64,000 nt of DNA from Acidobacteriota bacterium (GTDB taxonomy: Bacteria > Acidobacteriota > Blastocatellia > RBC074). The position numbers were made by a program, and so were the translations under genes. How positions within the stretch are numbered: position 1 is the first letter of the stretch; each line of letters starts with the position of its first letter. The notes under the pieces are model-generated. The model was given only the letters and a program-made list of their open reading frames with translations. It was not told the origin of the DNA and did no database searches. Below, piece by piece: positions 30,519 through 39,235 of this stretch. The stretch lies in NCBI GenBank assembly GCA_018268995.1, contig JAFDVL010000012.1:186001-250000 (forward strand). The letters are read 5' to 3'.

Positions 30519-30977
30519 TTAGCGTACCGCAAGGTCGCTTCGTCGTTTTTTCAATCCTTCCAGGTGGGTTTCTACAGCGATGATCTCTGTTTCAAGATCG
30601 TCCCCGCGATAGACCTCCGCAGGAAACAATCGCTTGATCTCGTCGGCCCTAACCATTTGTCCGTTCTCGAACAATACCTTCGATTCTTCTCCCTCAACTT
30701 CCCAGATAAACCAACTGCCATCTTTGAAAATGGAGGCGATTGCTTCGAGTTCTTCGGGATCGGAAATCTCCTGATCGTCGTTTCCTTCCATCGAAGTGAT
30801 GGCATCTCCTTCAAAGTTGAAGGTCCAGCCGGTATCTACGAAAGCTTCCTCGATCTCGGCGATGGATGAGTCTGCTGGAATTCCGAGAAAAGCGCAGATC
30901 CTGTGATTGGCTTCGGTGCCGAGCGCAAGGGAATGTGATTGCATTTCGCTGCTTTGATAGTAACGGTACGTGCCCAT
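30519..30977 (-). CDS. acidic unknown protein
   Basis: 152 residues, ATG 30977 with GAAAGGAAAC upstream. Rich in Glu and Asp, with ISDPEELEAIASIFKDGSWFIWEVEGEESKVLF in the middle and a helical basic C-terminus. Acidic small proteins of this sort occur among anti-restriction or DNA-mimic proteins, but nothing specific identifies it as one. A palindrome TGCCACG/CGTGGCA follows the stop. Confidence 0.45.
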   Translation of the reverse strand: MGTYRYYQSSEMQSHSLALGTEANHRICAFLGIPADSSIAEIEEAFVDTGWTFNFEGDAITSMEGNDDQEISDPEELEAIASIFKDGSWFIWEVEGEESKVLFENGQMVRADEIKRLFPAEVYRGDDLETEIIAVETHLEGLKKRRSDLAVR

Positions 30978-31061
30978 GATGTTTCCTTTCGGTGTGAGTG
31001 TCGGTCAGGAGGTGACTTGTTGTGACTTGAATAAAAATAAATCCCTGGCCGTACTTGCTCG

Positions 31062-31619
31062 TTAATTTTCTTGGATCATGTCCGAGACGATTGCTTTTGC
31101 GTCTTCGAGTGCGGCCTCCCGTGTCCAGTATTCCACCCCTTTCGGCTTGATGATGTAGGCGGTTGTCTCGTGGAAAATGCAAACCTCAGCGTCTGCACTT
31201 ATCGGGGAAGGATACATTGCCAAAATCGCCTTGATTGCTTCTTCGTTAGGAGACTCGGTGTATTCGCTGTCTTGCGCTCCGGCTGTGAAGGCGATGATGG
31301 CGAGTGGGGAATTGCGAGAAACATAGCCTTTGATTTCGAGTGGTGTGCGACTTCGACGTGTTAGTTCCGAGAACAAACGAAGGAGTGACGCTGCATATCG
31401 TTCGCGCGCAGCCCGTGCCGCATTTGCCAGCCAGCCTCTCACGAATGCTCGCTTATTCTTCAGCCCGCCGTGAAATCCTTTGTCGTCGTCAAAGTAGACT
31501 GCCCATTGCCCGACTTTTTCTTGTTCAGTGAAGAATGGGGCAGATGTGTGAGTGAAAAGATCGTCGGCTAAGGTGTCGGCTAGTTCCTGGTTATTCAATA
31601 TTGCGAGTTGGTGTTGCAT
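31062..31619 (-). CDS. unknown protein
   Basis: 185 residues, ATG 31619. N-terminal alpha/beta part with WAVYFDDDKGFHGGLKNKRAFVRGWL, a helical Arg-rich middle, and a C-terminal half with EVCIFHETTAYIIKPKGVEYWTREAALEDAKAIV. No family recognised. It lies downstream of PAPS-reductase-like gene 2 (gap 53 bp). Confidence 0.45.
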   Translation of the reverse strand: MQHQLAILNNQELADTLADDLFTHTSAPFFTEQEKVGQWAVYFDDDKGFHGGLKNKRAFVRGWLANAARAARERYAASLLRLFSELTRRSRTPLEIKGYVSRNSPLAIIAFTAGAQDSEYTESPNEEAIKAILAMYPSPISADAEVCIFHETTAYIIKPKGVEYWTREAALEDAKAIVSDMIQEN

Positions 31620-31672
31620 GGTAAGTCACTTACTGGAAAGGGAAGTACTATTTGATATTATTCTATTTCTCG

Positions 31673-32959
31673 CTACGCAAATAACAGTTGTTGCTTCTCT
31701 CCTACAATGCGATCCCACCGCTCTTCAAACCACTCAATTCCGTAGCGTGCTTTTTCCTGGGGAATTGCTGGCGCAATTGTAAAGTATTCCTGCGCGAAGG
31801 GGTAAATGCCCGGCTCTGCTTGCCGCTTTGTCTTGTAAGTGATGCCGTGGGCGGTTTGAGAGTCGAGATTGTAAAAGTCTAGTGCTTCGGCCATCTCTTG
31901 ACGGCTGCCTGTGTCGAGTATTTGCAGGCATCGGTCTGCTTTCCCTTTGGCTGTGTAAATCCGTCGTACCCGGTAGAGATTCCAGTCTGTGGAATTTAGA
32001 AATTGGTTATAGTGTTTCCAGATGAGAGAGGCCTCTGGGACATCAGCGAGCTGTTCGTGGAGTGTTGTGTTCTTGAATAGAGTCCTGCGGGGGTTCAGCG
32101 AGAGCGAAAGAAATTCCAAAACGAGTGCCTTTGCTGTGCGTCGAGGGTGGTTTGTCCATCGTTCGATCAACTCTGGAGTGAGGCGAGAAAACGGGCAAAA
32201 GCAGCAAGCACTCTTTTCCCAGAGTACGCCAAGCTTGCTGGTGATATATTCTTCACACTGCTGCCTTCCCCATCCCCACTCGCAGAGGGGATACTGCCCG
32301 ATGCGACCTTTCGTATTGTAATGCTGCGCTTCCTTGATGCGCTTGGTTTCCTCGGCGCTGTAGCCCAATATAAGGCGGTGTGTTGGTTCGGCCCCCACTC
32401 GCAGAGTGGATACTGTTTGCAGTTGTTCGTTGAGAGCAGCGAAAGCGGTTTCACTCTTGCTAATCCGTGATTGTTCCTCGGCGCTGTAGCCAAACACGTG
32501 TCTGCAAGGGTTGCTGCCGATCTCGGTTTTCATCCACTCGGTCAGTACCCAGGCTTTGAATTTGAGGCTGCAACGATGCTCTCCGCCAAAATTAGGAACC
32601 GTGCCGGCCAGTGCCAATTCATCAAAGAGCGTATATGGCCCGCGCATCTGCATTCGCCTTGTTTCGCGTGAGTCACTGAGAACGGTGATACCGTCAGATT
32701 GGGATTGCCCGGTGCGTGATACCTGGACATAGCGAATCTTGTGTTGGCGAAGTAGAGGCAAGATGTATTTCTGAACAAATCTCTTCGTGTCGCCAAATTC
32801 ATCGCCTGTCATTGCAGTCATGACGGTCAACTGCGATAAATCAAAGTCTCGTGACTCTGGTTCTAATATCCAGCGAAGCAGAATGGCGGTAGAGTCCACG
32901 CCCATGCCGTAAGAGAGATAAACTGGCAAAAGGTTGGAATACTGTATAAGGTCGGCCAT
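31673..32959 (-). CDS. PAPS-reductase-like PP-loop protein 2, with internal duplication
   Basis: 428 residues. PP-loop variant SYGMGVDSTAILLRW (16-30), then VMTAMTGDEFGDTKRF. Residues about 155-235 contain a duplicated block: GYSAEEQSRISKSETA and GYSAEETKRIKEAQ. In the second copy the DNA continues as QYPLCEWGWGR; in the first the same DNA is read in another frame (QTVSTLRVG), so the duplication is partly out of frame but keeps the gene open. C-terminal Cys cluster SACCFCPF. Family role as for protein 1. The extra segment could alter or abolish activity. Confidence 0.75.
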   Translation of the reverse strand: MADLIQYSNLLPVYLSYGMGVDSTAILLRWILEPESRDFDLSQLTVMTAMTGDEFGDTKRFVQKYILPLLRQHKIRYVQVSRTGQSQSDGITVLSDSRETRRMQMRGPYTLFDELALAGTVPNFGGEHRCSLKFKAWVLTEWMKTEIGSNPCRHVFGYSAEEQSRISKSETAFAALNEQLQTVSTLRVGAEPTHRLILGYSAEETKRIKEAQHYNTKGRIGQYPLCEWGWGRQQCEEYITSKLGVLWEKSACCFCPFSRLTPELIERWTNHPRRTAKALVLEFLSLSLNPRRTLFKNTTLHEQLADVPEASLIWKHYNQFLNSTDWNLYRVRRIYTAKGKADRCLQILDTGSRQEMAEALDFYNLDSQTAHGITYKTKRQAEPGIYPFAQEYFTIAPAIPQEKARYGIEWFEERWDRIVGEKQQLLFA

Positions 32960-32982
32960 GCGGTTCTTTAAAGTCTAAAAAA

Positions 32983-33612
32983 CTAACTTGCGATAGCGCC
33001 TTTTGTGATGACGTCTAGGAACCACAACTGATCCGTTACTTTTCGCATGTCGAATTCGGTTGGGTGCGCGTACACAAATTCGCGAATGGCGTCCAGATGA
33101 ATCAGCCACTCATCGCCGCCTTGTTTGGTGGTACGCTTCGTGCCGCGCCGTTTGGCGTTGAGATAGGTGCGCTTGATCCAAGTGGTAACACAATGATTGT
33201 CACAACCGAAAAGCTCAGCCATTTGTGTGGCGCTGTACCAGTCGGTGCCGGCGCGTAGTTTGAGGCGTTTGCGCTTGAGATGGACAGCGGTGACGGAGCG
33301 AGGGAAACCAGCATTGCGTAATTTGCGTGCGATTACAGCGGGTGTGAAGTGCGCGTTGGCATGCAGGATGGTTAGTTCGTTCTCTGACCACGGCTTCTCT
33401 TTAACGTAGGCCAAACCTAACGTGCGGGCGCGTTGAATGAGAGCGTATTTGGGCCAGCCGACTTTAGCAGAGAGTGTTTTTAAGCCAGAGACTTTGCGAC
33501 ACCCTTTCGTCCGGCGCAGATCGTAGAGTTTGCGTAACATTCCGTCAATGAAGGGGGTCGGGATGTATTTGGGAAGCTTGCGTGATTTAAGCGAGGGAGC
33601 GTTTGAAATCAT
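32983..33612 (-). CDS. DNA-binding protein with helix-turn-helix
   Basis: 209 residues, very basic. Two SANT/HTH-like segments (SAKVGWPKYALIQRARTLGL; WSENELTILHANAHFTPAVIARKLRNAGFPRS) and a third excisionase-like HTH near 125-150 (WYSATQMAELFGCDNHCVTTWIKR). Several DNA-binding modules in series suggest a regulator or recombination accessory factor. Its stop overlaps nothing; the start overlaps the 33609 gene by 4 bp. Confidence 0.6.
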   Translation of the reverse strand: MISNAPSLKSRKLPKYIPTPFIDGMLRKLYDLRRTKGCRKVSGLKTLSAKVGWPKYALIQRARTLGLAYVKEKPWSENELTILHANAHFTPAVIARKLRNAGFPRSVTAVHLKRKRLKLRAGTDWYSATQMAELFGCDNHCVTTWIKRTYLNAKRRGTKRTTKQGGDEWLIHLDAIREFVYAHPTEFDMRKVTDQLWFLDVITKGAIAS

Positions 33613-33905
33613 GATTGTGTTGCGTATCGCTGGCTATGGCCAGCAGCCGTAAGATGAAAGCTGCGGAAGTCGTCGCCGCGTCGTACCCAGCCGAGTTTGA
33701 CGAGCTTTGCCAAATAGCAGCCGCCAGCCAGCCACATCCCTTTGCCGTGGCATGCGCCATTGCCGGTATTTTTGACACGCTTCCAGCCATCGGACTCCGG
33801 CCAAAGAAGTTCGGCAAAGCGCGCGGCAGTCAGGCCAGGATAAGCAGCAATGATATCGAGCGCTTCGCGTTGGCGTTTGGTTGGTGTTTTGGTTGTTTGC
33901 GACAT
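33609..33905 (-). CDS. winged-helix-like small protein
   Basis: 98 residues. Pattern KRQREALDIIAAYPGLTAARFAELLWPESDGWKRVKNTG..YLAKLVKLGWVRRGDDFRSFHLTAAG corresponds to a winged helix with a C-terminal beta wing, typical of phage and plasmid hypothetical proteins. Coupled with 32983-33612 (4-bp overlap). Likely a DNA-binding regulator. Confidence 0.55.
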   Translation of the reverse strand: MSQTTKTPTKRQREALDIIAAYPGLTAARFAELLWPESDGWKRVKNTGNGACHGKGMWLAGGCYLAKLVKLGWVRRGDDFRSFHLTAAGHSQRYATQS

Positions 33906-33914
33906 GGGGGGCGG

Positions 33915-33949
33915 TTAATTGAAAATTGAAAATTGAGAATTCAGGAGTC
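33915..33949. repeat. heptanucleotide tandem repeat array
   Basis: Five units (TTAATTG, AAAATTG, AAAATTG, AGAATTC, AGGAGTC) between 33905 and 33949, overlapping the end of the 33941 gene. Confidence 0.75.
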
Positions 33950-34453
33950 AGCATCACGCTGCCAAAGCAATAGCGATTGGCCAAGGCCCAAGGCTTCGTC
34001 GGCAATGAGCAAGACTGTTAGTTGATCTTTGTTTTGCGACTCGTAGTGTTGGAAAGAAAATGGCAAGTTGCCAATGGTTGCAGTGCTGTGGTCGTGAACC
34101 TGCACTTCGAGCGTGCCATCTGGCTGGCCTGTGACGGCATAACTCGGCCAACGCTCGTTGGTCGTGAGGGTGACTTCGATGATGATGGGACTGATTTCGA
34201 GAATGTTGATGACCTCAATTTGGTCACCAGTGACGTTGACCGTCGGGCAGGCAAGTTCGAGAATGACGGCTTTTGAGGCCTCGCTGCACGAGTAGCTGTT
34301 GAGCGTGATTGACGTGCCGGGGCTAATTCTGTCGAAGTTGATTGCTGCGTCTGCCAATCTTGCGCGAATATCTGCTGGCAATGGCTGCCACGAGGCTTGC
34401 GTGCCGACGGCGTACTCGAACTGGTCGTTGTTGTTGCGAATGGTAATTTGCAT
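33941..34453 (-). CDS. unknown beta-rich protein
   Basis: 170 residues from ATG 34453. It begins MQITIRNNNDQFEYAV and continues with many beta strands (GTSITLNSYSC, VINILEISPIIIEVTLTTNERW, GTLEVQVHDHSTATIGNLPF). No signal peptide. It ends inside a heptamer repeat array. No family recognised. Confidence 0.45.
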   Translation of the reverse strand: MQITIRNNNDQFEYAVGTQASWQPLPADIRARLADAAINFDRISPGTSITLNSYSCSEASKAVILELACPTVNVTGDQIEVINILEISPIIIEVTLTTNERWPSYAVTGQPDGTLEVQVHDHSTATIGNLPFSFQHYESQNKDQLTVLLIADEALGLGQSLLLWQRDADS

Positions 34454-34524
34454 TAGGTTTGCTTCGTTGATTTTGGATCGTAGCGTGGAAGGGATATGGA
34501 CAAGTCGTTTCTTCCCGCTTGCCC

Positions 34525-35025
34525 TCACCGTGAACTGTTCAGCATCTTCAGACGTCTGAAACGGCTTGTTGCAATGAGTAGTAAGGCTCCAATGCCGAAA
34601 GAAAAAATAGTTTTGGGTTCAGGAACTGGAGCGGCAGCAGTAGTTCCACTTGTGACCTTAATCGTGTGATTGTCGGAAGGCTTGGTCAGAGTTGTGCCGC
34701 TGTTGGTCATGACACTGAGAGGGGTGGAATCTTGTTCGTGATGGCGGGTCGCTATCACGGCAGCAAAGATACCTGCTGTTACGGGAATAGCAAAGAGCCA
34801 ATATCGGCGTGAAGAAGTAATGATCTGATCGCCTGTCGTCCGGCCACACACATGATCACAGATTACACCAGGAACGCCGAAAGGCACGACCTGGCCGGTT
34901 GTAAGAGTAATGGTCTGTGGATTGATAGGGTTTTGCGGATCGTTTGACCAACCAATAGGATCGGCGTGGCAGATGGTTGAAAAGACAAACAGGAAGAGGA
35001 GAGAGGGGAGTGAATAGTGGCGCAT
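34525..35025 (-). CDS. PEP-CTERM protein 2
   Basis: 166 residues from ATG 35025 with AGGAG. Signal peptide (YSLPSLLFLFVFSTICHA), one further membrane segment (YWLFAIPVTAGIFAAVIA) and a PEP-CTERM tail (VPEPKTIFSFGIGALLLIATSRFRR). Its export and sorting need a host exosortase. Second PEP-CTERM protein of the window. Confidence 0.7.
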   Translation of the reverse strand: MRHYSLPSLLFLFVFSTICHADPIGWSNDPQNPINPQTITLTTGQVVPFGVPGVICDHVCGRTTGDQIITSSRRYWLFAIPVTAGIFAAVIATRHHEQDSTPLSVMTNSGTTLTKPSDNHTIKVTSGTTAAAPVPEPKTIFSFGIGALLLIATSRFRRLKMLNSSR

Positions 35026-35130
35026 AGAACTCCTGGTGATGAAAAAACCGAGCGCACACTTGACTTTCAGATGCGCTCGGTTCAACAGCAGATGTGATAT
35101 CGCATTAGATATCTATGGTGTGAAACGTGT

Positions 35131-36207
35131 TCAAATCGGGATACGGACTGGATTGCTGCGCCAGCCGTTAACCACGAATTGAATTTTGTGCGTGCCGGAG
35201 GCGGTAGTTGTTGGTAGTTTGACCGCGATTTGATCCAAGCCTGCATAATATCCCTGTGGCCCGGCATACGTGAGTGGGAGATTCACGGTATCGTCCAGGA
35301 TGGCATAGCAGCTCGTCAATGAAATGTCTTTCCTCGCGCCAGACGAGTAAAAGAGCAAATAGGTTTCCGGCGTCAGTCGAATGGGATCAATGATCCACTG
35401 ATTATTTTGATTGAGCCGCAGGGTTGGTGCCTCATATACGGCTGTGCCACTATCGTTGCGCTGGATGGTTAGAGCGGCATGGTCATACTCGTTGCCATTC
35501 GAGTTGACGGTGAATACGTCGGGAGCGAGAGCGTTCACCGCAACGTATTCGGAGTAGTAATCCCCTGCCGCGTTGAGGCTGTAGAAAATGAACATGCCAT
35601 AGTTGTCGGAATCTGGCAGCAGTAAATTGACCTGACTCAGTGACACGTACAGCAATGGGCAAGCTGTCAATTCGTTCGTTCCGAAGGCCTGCCGGTAGAT
35701 AGAGAGACCGCCAAGTGTCGTTGGTAAGGGGAGAGAGGTTGCTTGTGTCGTTTGTGCCAGGTTTGCCCCCCAGAACGTTGCTAATGCTCCGTGGGCAATT
35801 TTGCCGGGCGAGAAACTGGCCGCGGAAGTCATGGCTCCTTTGCCAGCAATATTGATGGGTAAGGTCTGCGAAGCATACCCGGCGACGGTGACTGTGATGG
35901 CAGCCTTGCCGGGCAAGGTTGCGGGCGGAATGGCGTATTCGACTTTGATGGTTTGGCCGCTGCCAGTCGGGGTCACCGACTCAGACGTAAGGTTGACGTT
36001 GTCAGTCTTGGTAAGAGTGTAGCTCGCCGTGGTCGAAGTGGTGACGGTAAAGAAGCCGGTGCCGCCATTGTAAGGAAAGAGTACCGGGACGGGGGTCGCT
36101 TCGAGAACGCCCGATGTGAGGTTGATATTTGTCTCACGGGTAATGGGCTGCCCCAGTACGCCGAGAGACGCGATGATGGTGAGAATGGTGAAAAAAAGAT
36201 ATTTCAT
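35131..36207 (-). CDS. TIGR03437-domain secreted protein
   Basis: 358 residues, signal peptide (LFFTILTIIASLGVLG). Residues 30-130 are Ig/BACON-like; residues 130-358 match the Solibacter-type TIGR03437 C-terminal domain (SAASFSPGKIAHGALATFWGANLAQ, LTACPLLYVSLSQVNLLLP, VNLPLTYAGPQGYYAGLDQIAVKLP, VNGWRSNPVRIPI). This domain is a good marker of Acidobacteria; its function is unknown. GGAGTAAC precedes the ATG. Confidence 0.85.
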   Translation of the reverse strand: MKYLFFTILTIIASLGVLGQPITRETNINLTSGVLEATPVPVLFPYNGGTGFFTVTTSTTASYTLTKTDNVNLTSESVTPTGSGQTIKVEYAIPPATLPGKAAITVTVAGYASQTLPINIAGKGAMTSAASFSPGKIAHGALATFWGANLAQTTQATSLPLPTTLGGLSIYRQAFGTNELTACPLLYVSLSQVNLLLPDSDNYGMFIFYSLNAAGDYYSEYVAVNALAPDVFTVNSNGNEYDHAALTIQRNDSGTAVYEAPTLRLNQNNQWIIDPIRLTPETYLLFYSSGARKDISLTSCYAILDDTVNLPLTYAGPQGYYAGLDQIAVKLPTTTASGTHKIQFVVNGWRSNPVRIPI

Positions 36208-36218
36208 AGTTACTCCGA

Positions 36219-36237
36219 TGCGGTCACTTGAAAGTGG
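36219..36237 (-). promoter_or_regulatory. recurrent intergenic motif, site 10
   Basis: Copy of the motif (TGCGGTCACTTGAAAGTGG) between the stop of the 36238 gene and the ribosome site of the TIGR03437 gene; only about 12 bp from the start codon, which is too close for a normal promoter of this gene. Confidence 0.45.
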
Positions 36238-36549
36238 CTAACGCATAATGACCACGATTTCGTTTCTTGCATGGTAGTTCAGCTTGGTTTGGGCAAGCTC
36301 TTTTCGTCCTTGTTTGCTTTGGGCATAAGCAAGCATGGCTGCTGTCCGCTCTTTTTCCTCTTCCGCTTTTGCTAAATCAGTAAGAGTTTTGTTGTAAGAC
36401 TCCTCGGCCAGTAGACGTTCCTGCTGACCGTGATACATCGCAGAGAGGGCAAGGAGAGCAAAGCCAAGAATTGTTGAGATGATGAAGGGATAGGTTGGAA
36501 TCGCAGGGAATTCCCGCGCGATAATCAGTTGCTGTGAGGTTGCTTGCAT
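36238..36549 (-). CDS. FtsB/DivIC-like membrane protein
   Basis: 103 residues. Short N-terminus, one transmembrane helix (FIISTILGFALLALSAMYH, about 22-40), a coiled coil (QQERLLAEESYNKTLTDLAKAEEEKERTAAML) and an end reading ELAQTKLNYHARNEIVVIMR. This topology and the closing EIVV are as in FtsB/DivIC/FtsL septum proteins, but similarity is only in layout. Confidence 0.4.
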   Translation of the reverse strand: MQATSQQLIIAREFPAIPTYPFIISTILGFALLALSAMYHGQQERLLAEESYNKTLTDLAKAEEEKERTAAMLAYAQSKQGRKELAQTKLNYHARNEIVVIMR

Positions 36550-36552
36550 TGG

Positions 36553-37047
36553 CTATTTGATCCTTGTGTTTTGAATCCCGGCCCAGAGATGGAGGCCTGT
36601 GTAGGCAAGGGTAGGCACGTACCACCACTTCTTGCCTTGCTTGCGTAATTTCGTAGACGTATAGAACGCTAAGAGATTGACACCTGTGGTGAAGGCATAA
36701 GAGGCTGGTCGGCCAGCTTTCACAAATGGCCGCATGAGAGGGTTTCCTTCCCGGCAATTCGGGCATCGCTCCAGCGTGCGAAATGTGGATTCAAGGTCAA
36801 AGATGGTCGATCCTTCTAACGCAGTAAATAAAAGGAGCGGCGCCTGTGAATCTCGCTTTGCTGCCACTCGATTTTGTTGTTGTGGCGGCGATGATGCTGG
36901 CGCAGAGTGAGCATCTTTTATCGCAGTGTTTTGGGATGGAGTGTTTGTCCCTTGCTGGCGAGAGATGAGGGTAGCGACTTGCGCTTCGGCAGCATAAGTA
37001 AACAGAACTAGAAGAAGCGCGACATGAAGAGAGGAGGTTGTTTTCAT
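36553..37047 (-). CDS. membrane protein of unknown function
   Basis: 164 residues from ATG 37047. Signal-like N-terminus, a Gln/Ser/Pro-rich linker (about 30-65), then ERCPNCREGNPLMRPFVKAGRPASYAFTTGVNLLAFYTSTKLRKQGKKWWYVPTLAYTGLHLWAGIQNTRIK with two or three membrane segments. This C-terminal layout is seen in acidobacterial hypothetical membrane proteins. Gap of 3 bp to the next gene indicates an operon. Confidence 0.5.
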   Translation of the reverse strand: MKTTSSLHVALLLVLFTYAAEAQVATLISRQQGTNTPSQNTAIKDAHSAPASSPPQQQNRVAAKRDSQAPLLLFTALEGSTIFDLESTFRTLERCPNCREGNPLMRPFVKAGRPASYAFTTGVNLLAFYTSTKLRKQGKKWWYVPTLAYTGLHLWAGIQNTRIK

Positions 37048-37097
37048 GTCGCGCTTGAGTAGCAATTGAAATGCCAAATCACTTTTGCGGCTTTGGA

Positions 37098-37132
37098 ACT
37101 ACTGTCTACTGCCTACCGTCTACCGTCTACTT
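37098..37132. repeat. heptanucleotide tandem repeat array
   Basis: Five units (ACTACTG, TCTACTG, CCTACCG, TCTACCG, TCTACTT) between two secreted or membrane protein genes. Confidence 0.75.
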
Positions 37133-37146
37133 TCCCCGGTGTGTCA

Positions 37147-39150
37147 CTATCTAATTTTCGTAATGAATCCGACTGTGCCTGTGTTGTTCGGCGCAGTGAA
37201 AGAGAGATTCCCTGCCGTTGCTCGCCATCGTAGCGTTGTAACGCTACGGTCATAGCCAGCAGAAGCGCCCCCGCCTCCACTGACCGGCGTGTAGGTCCAG
37301 GAGGCTCCGTTATCGGAGGAATATTCGATCACAAACGTGAGTCCGGTGGTGCCAGGACTGCTGGTGGCGGAGCCTATTTTGAAGTCTGTATTCGTTGGAA
37401 TGGTGTCTTGAAGAATGATGTTATTGGCGGCTGCCCCGCCTCCGTTTGTGTAACTGATCGAAAAAGTCAAATCGGTGCCGGGCTGTTGGGTGGCCGTACT
37501 GCAAGTTGCCGGGGCGGTGCAGGATTTTGCTAAGGTAATGAGAGGCGCGCCGCTCGTGATCGTGGTCGGGTCAGTTGTTGTGTTATTAGCGGTGTTGCTC
37601 TCTCCCCCGCCAGATACTGAAGCGGAGTTCGTTATGCCACTGGTTGCATTGCCCGCTACGGAAACAGTAAAACTGAAGCTGCTTGTGCCGCTGACCGCAA
37701 TCGCTGTGGAAGAGGTGCAAGTGATGGTTTGAGGGGAAGTTGTGTTAGAGGTACAAGACCAAGCGGCAGCATTTGTTCCGCTCAACGTGACGGCTCCTGC
37801 TGCGCCGCTATTGATCAAAAGGCCGGTAGGCAGTGAGTCTGTCACGGTAATCGTTCCGGCGCTAGCGCCGGTTCCTGAATTGGAAACGGTAAGTGTGTAG
37901 TTCCCTGTTCCCCCTGATGGAAAATTGCCCGTATGCGTTTTCGCAATCGTTAAATCAGGTGTATTGGGGAGGGTAACGTTGGTAGTTGTGGTTGCGTTTG
38001 CGCCTCCCGCAGGTCCATCAAGCCAGTTGGCGATGGCAATGTTGGTAATAGATGCCGGGGGACTGGTGGTGTTAACGGTGACCTGATAAGTGATGGTCGC
38101 CTGATTTGCTGCGCCAGCGAGAATGGTGCCCGCGCTTGCATTTAGGCCATCGATGGAGACGGGGGAAGCGAAGGGGTATGTTGCTGCGCCCATATTGACC
38201 CCATTTAGCGTTGCGCTATTGGCGACGAAGGTGGTGCCGGAGGGAAGCGCATCTTGCAAGGTGAGCAACGTGGCAGCAGCGTTCCCGTTGTTGAGGACGT
38301 TGACCGTGTAAGTGAGTGTGTCGCCCGGCTTTGCGCTGGTCGGGGAAACTGATTTTGTGATGGCAATTGCAGGGGCAAGAAATGGGGCATTCCCAGAGGC
38401 GAAGTCTCTGACAATAGAACCTGAAAGGGTAGTGAGTGTCGTGCCCCGCGCGGTAGATATATCGATAGTAGCAACTAGACCACTGAGAGTTCCGATGAGC
38501 AACCTGCCCTGTGAATCAAATGCGATTGAGGTTACCAGGAAGCCTAAATCCAAAGGAACCCCGTCAACGACGATCTGCCCGATGGGGTAGGCGTTGATTG
38601 GTGAAGAAGTGAAATCCAGCCGGTAGAGTGAGTTCCCGAAGATTCCCCAACCGCGCCCATTGCCGTCAAATGCAATATCACCATTGGCTGTGCTTCCCGT
38701 CGGCGACGGACCTTGAAAGGAGATGAAGCCTAATGAAACGGGAGTAGGGTTTGAGGCGGTGAAGGAGAATACTTGGTTGTCGGAAGTGATAGCGATCCCG
38801 GTGCTCCCCATGAATCCGAGTCGGAAGATGGAAGTGGAATTGCTAAAGATGCCCAAGACCCCGCTTTCAGTTGTTCCGTCCCAGCTTTTATATTGGCTGG
38901 GGGCGTTGCTCCCGTCAATGTAATAGAGACTGTTGTTTTGGTTGTTGAAGCCCAGCGCTGCACTGCCCGGAAATGAAATGGTGAAGAGTACGCCTGATAG
39001 ACTGCCGGTGTTCGGATCAAGGGTGCGAATACTACGGGTGCCGAAAGTAATTCCCTCTACTATGTACAGGGCTGTGGGGTCAAGCGTTTGTGCAAACGTT
39101 ACGGTGCAGAAGATCAGGCCAGCGAGGAGGAGGGGTAGTCGTAAAAGCAT
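37147..39150 (-). CDS. large secreted DUF11 repeat protein
   Basis: 667 residues, ATG with CCGGAG. Signal peptide (LLLRLPLLLAGLIFCTVTFAQ). Residues 25-255 propeller-like repeats (ALGFNNQNNSLYYIDG, SIAFDSQGRLLIGTLSG); residues 260-640 three to four DUF11 modules (VSPTSAKPGDTLTYTVNVLNNGNAAAT, TGNYTLTVSNSGTGASAG, GTDLTFSISYTNGGGAAANN). It ends with VSGGGGASAGYDRSVTTLRWRAT, related to 18079-19236. Probably a surface adhesin or matrix protein; shares an operon with 39236-40813. Confidence 0.8.
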   Translation of the reverse strand: MLLRLPLLLAGLIFCTVTFAQTLDPTALYIVEGITFGTRSIRTLDPNTGSLSGVLFTISFPGSAALGFNNQNNSLYYIDGSNAPSQYKSWDGTTESGVLGIFSNSTSIFRLGFMGSTGIAITSDNQVFSFTASNPTPVSLGFISFQGPSPTGSTANGDIAFDGNGRGWGIFGNSLYRLDFTSSPINAYPIGQIVVDGVPLDLGFLVTSIAFDSQGRLLIGTLSGLVATIDISTARGTTLTTLSGSIVRDFASGNAPFLAPAIAITKSVSPTSAKPGDTLTYTVNVLNNGNAAATLLTLQDALPSGTTFVANSATLNGVNMGAATYPFASPVSIDGLNASAGTILAGAANQATITYQVTVNTTSPPASITNIAIANWLDGPAGGANATTTTNVTLPNTPDLTIAKTHTGNFPSGGTGNYTLTVSNSGTGASAGTITVTDSLPTGLLINSGAAGAVTLSGTNAAAWSCTSNTTSPQTITCTSSTAIAVSGTSSFSFTVSVAGNATSGITNSASVSGGGESNTANNTTTDPTTITSGAPLITLAKSCTAPATCSTATQQPGTDLTFSISYTNGGGAAANNIILQDTIPTNTDFKIGSATSSPGTTGLTFVIEYSSDNGASWTYTPVSGGGGASAGYDRSVTTLRWRATAGNLSFTAPNNTGTVGFITKIR

Positions 39151-39235
39151 TTGTATATCTCCGGTTATTTACCCTGGAAGCGGCTCGTGAACGTCCTGTT
39201 CATTCGATACTTGATCGAGTCTGCCGCTTAATCAC

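Noticed and set aside
1227-36237. Recurrent motif as a sigma-54 promoter
   Set aside because: It lacks the GG and GC pair at the -24/-12 spacing.
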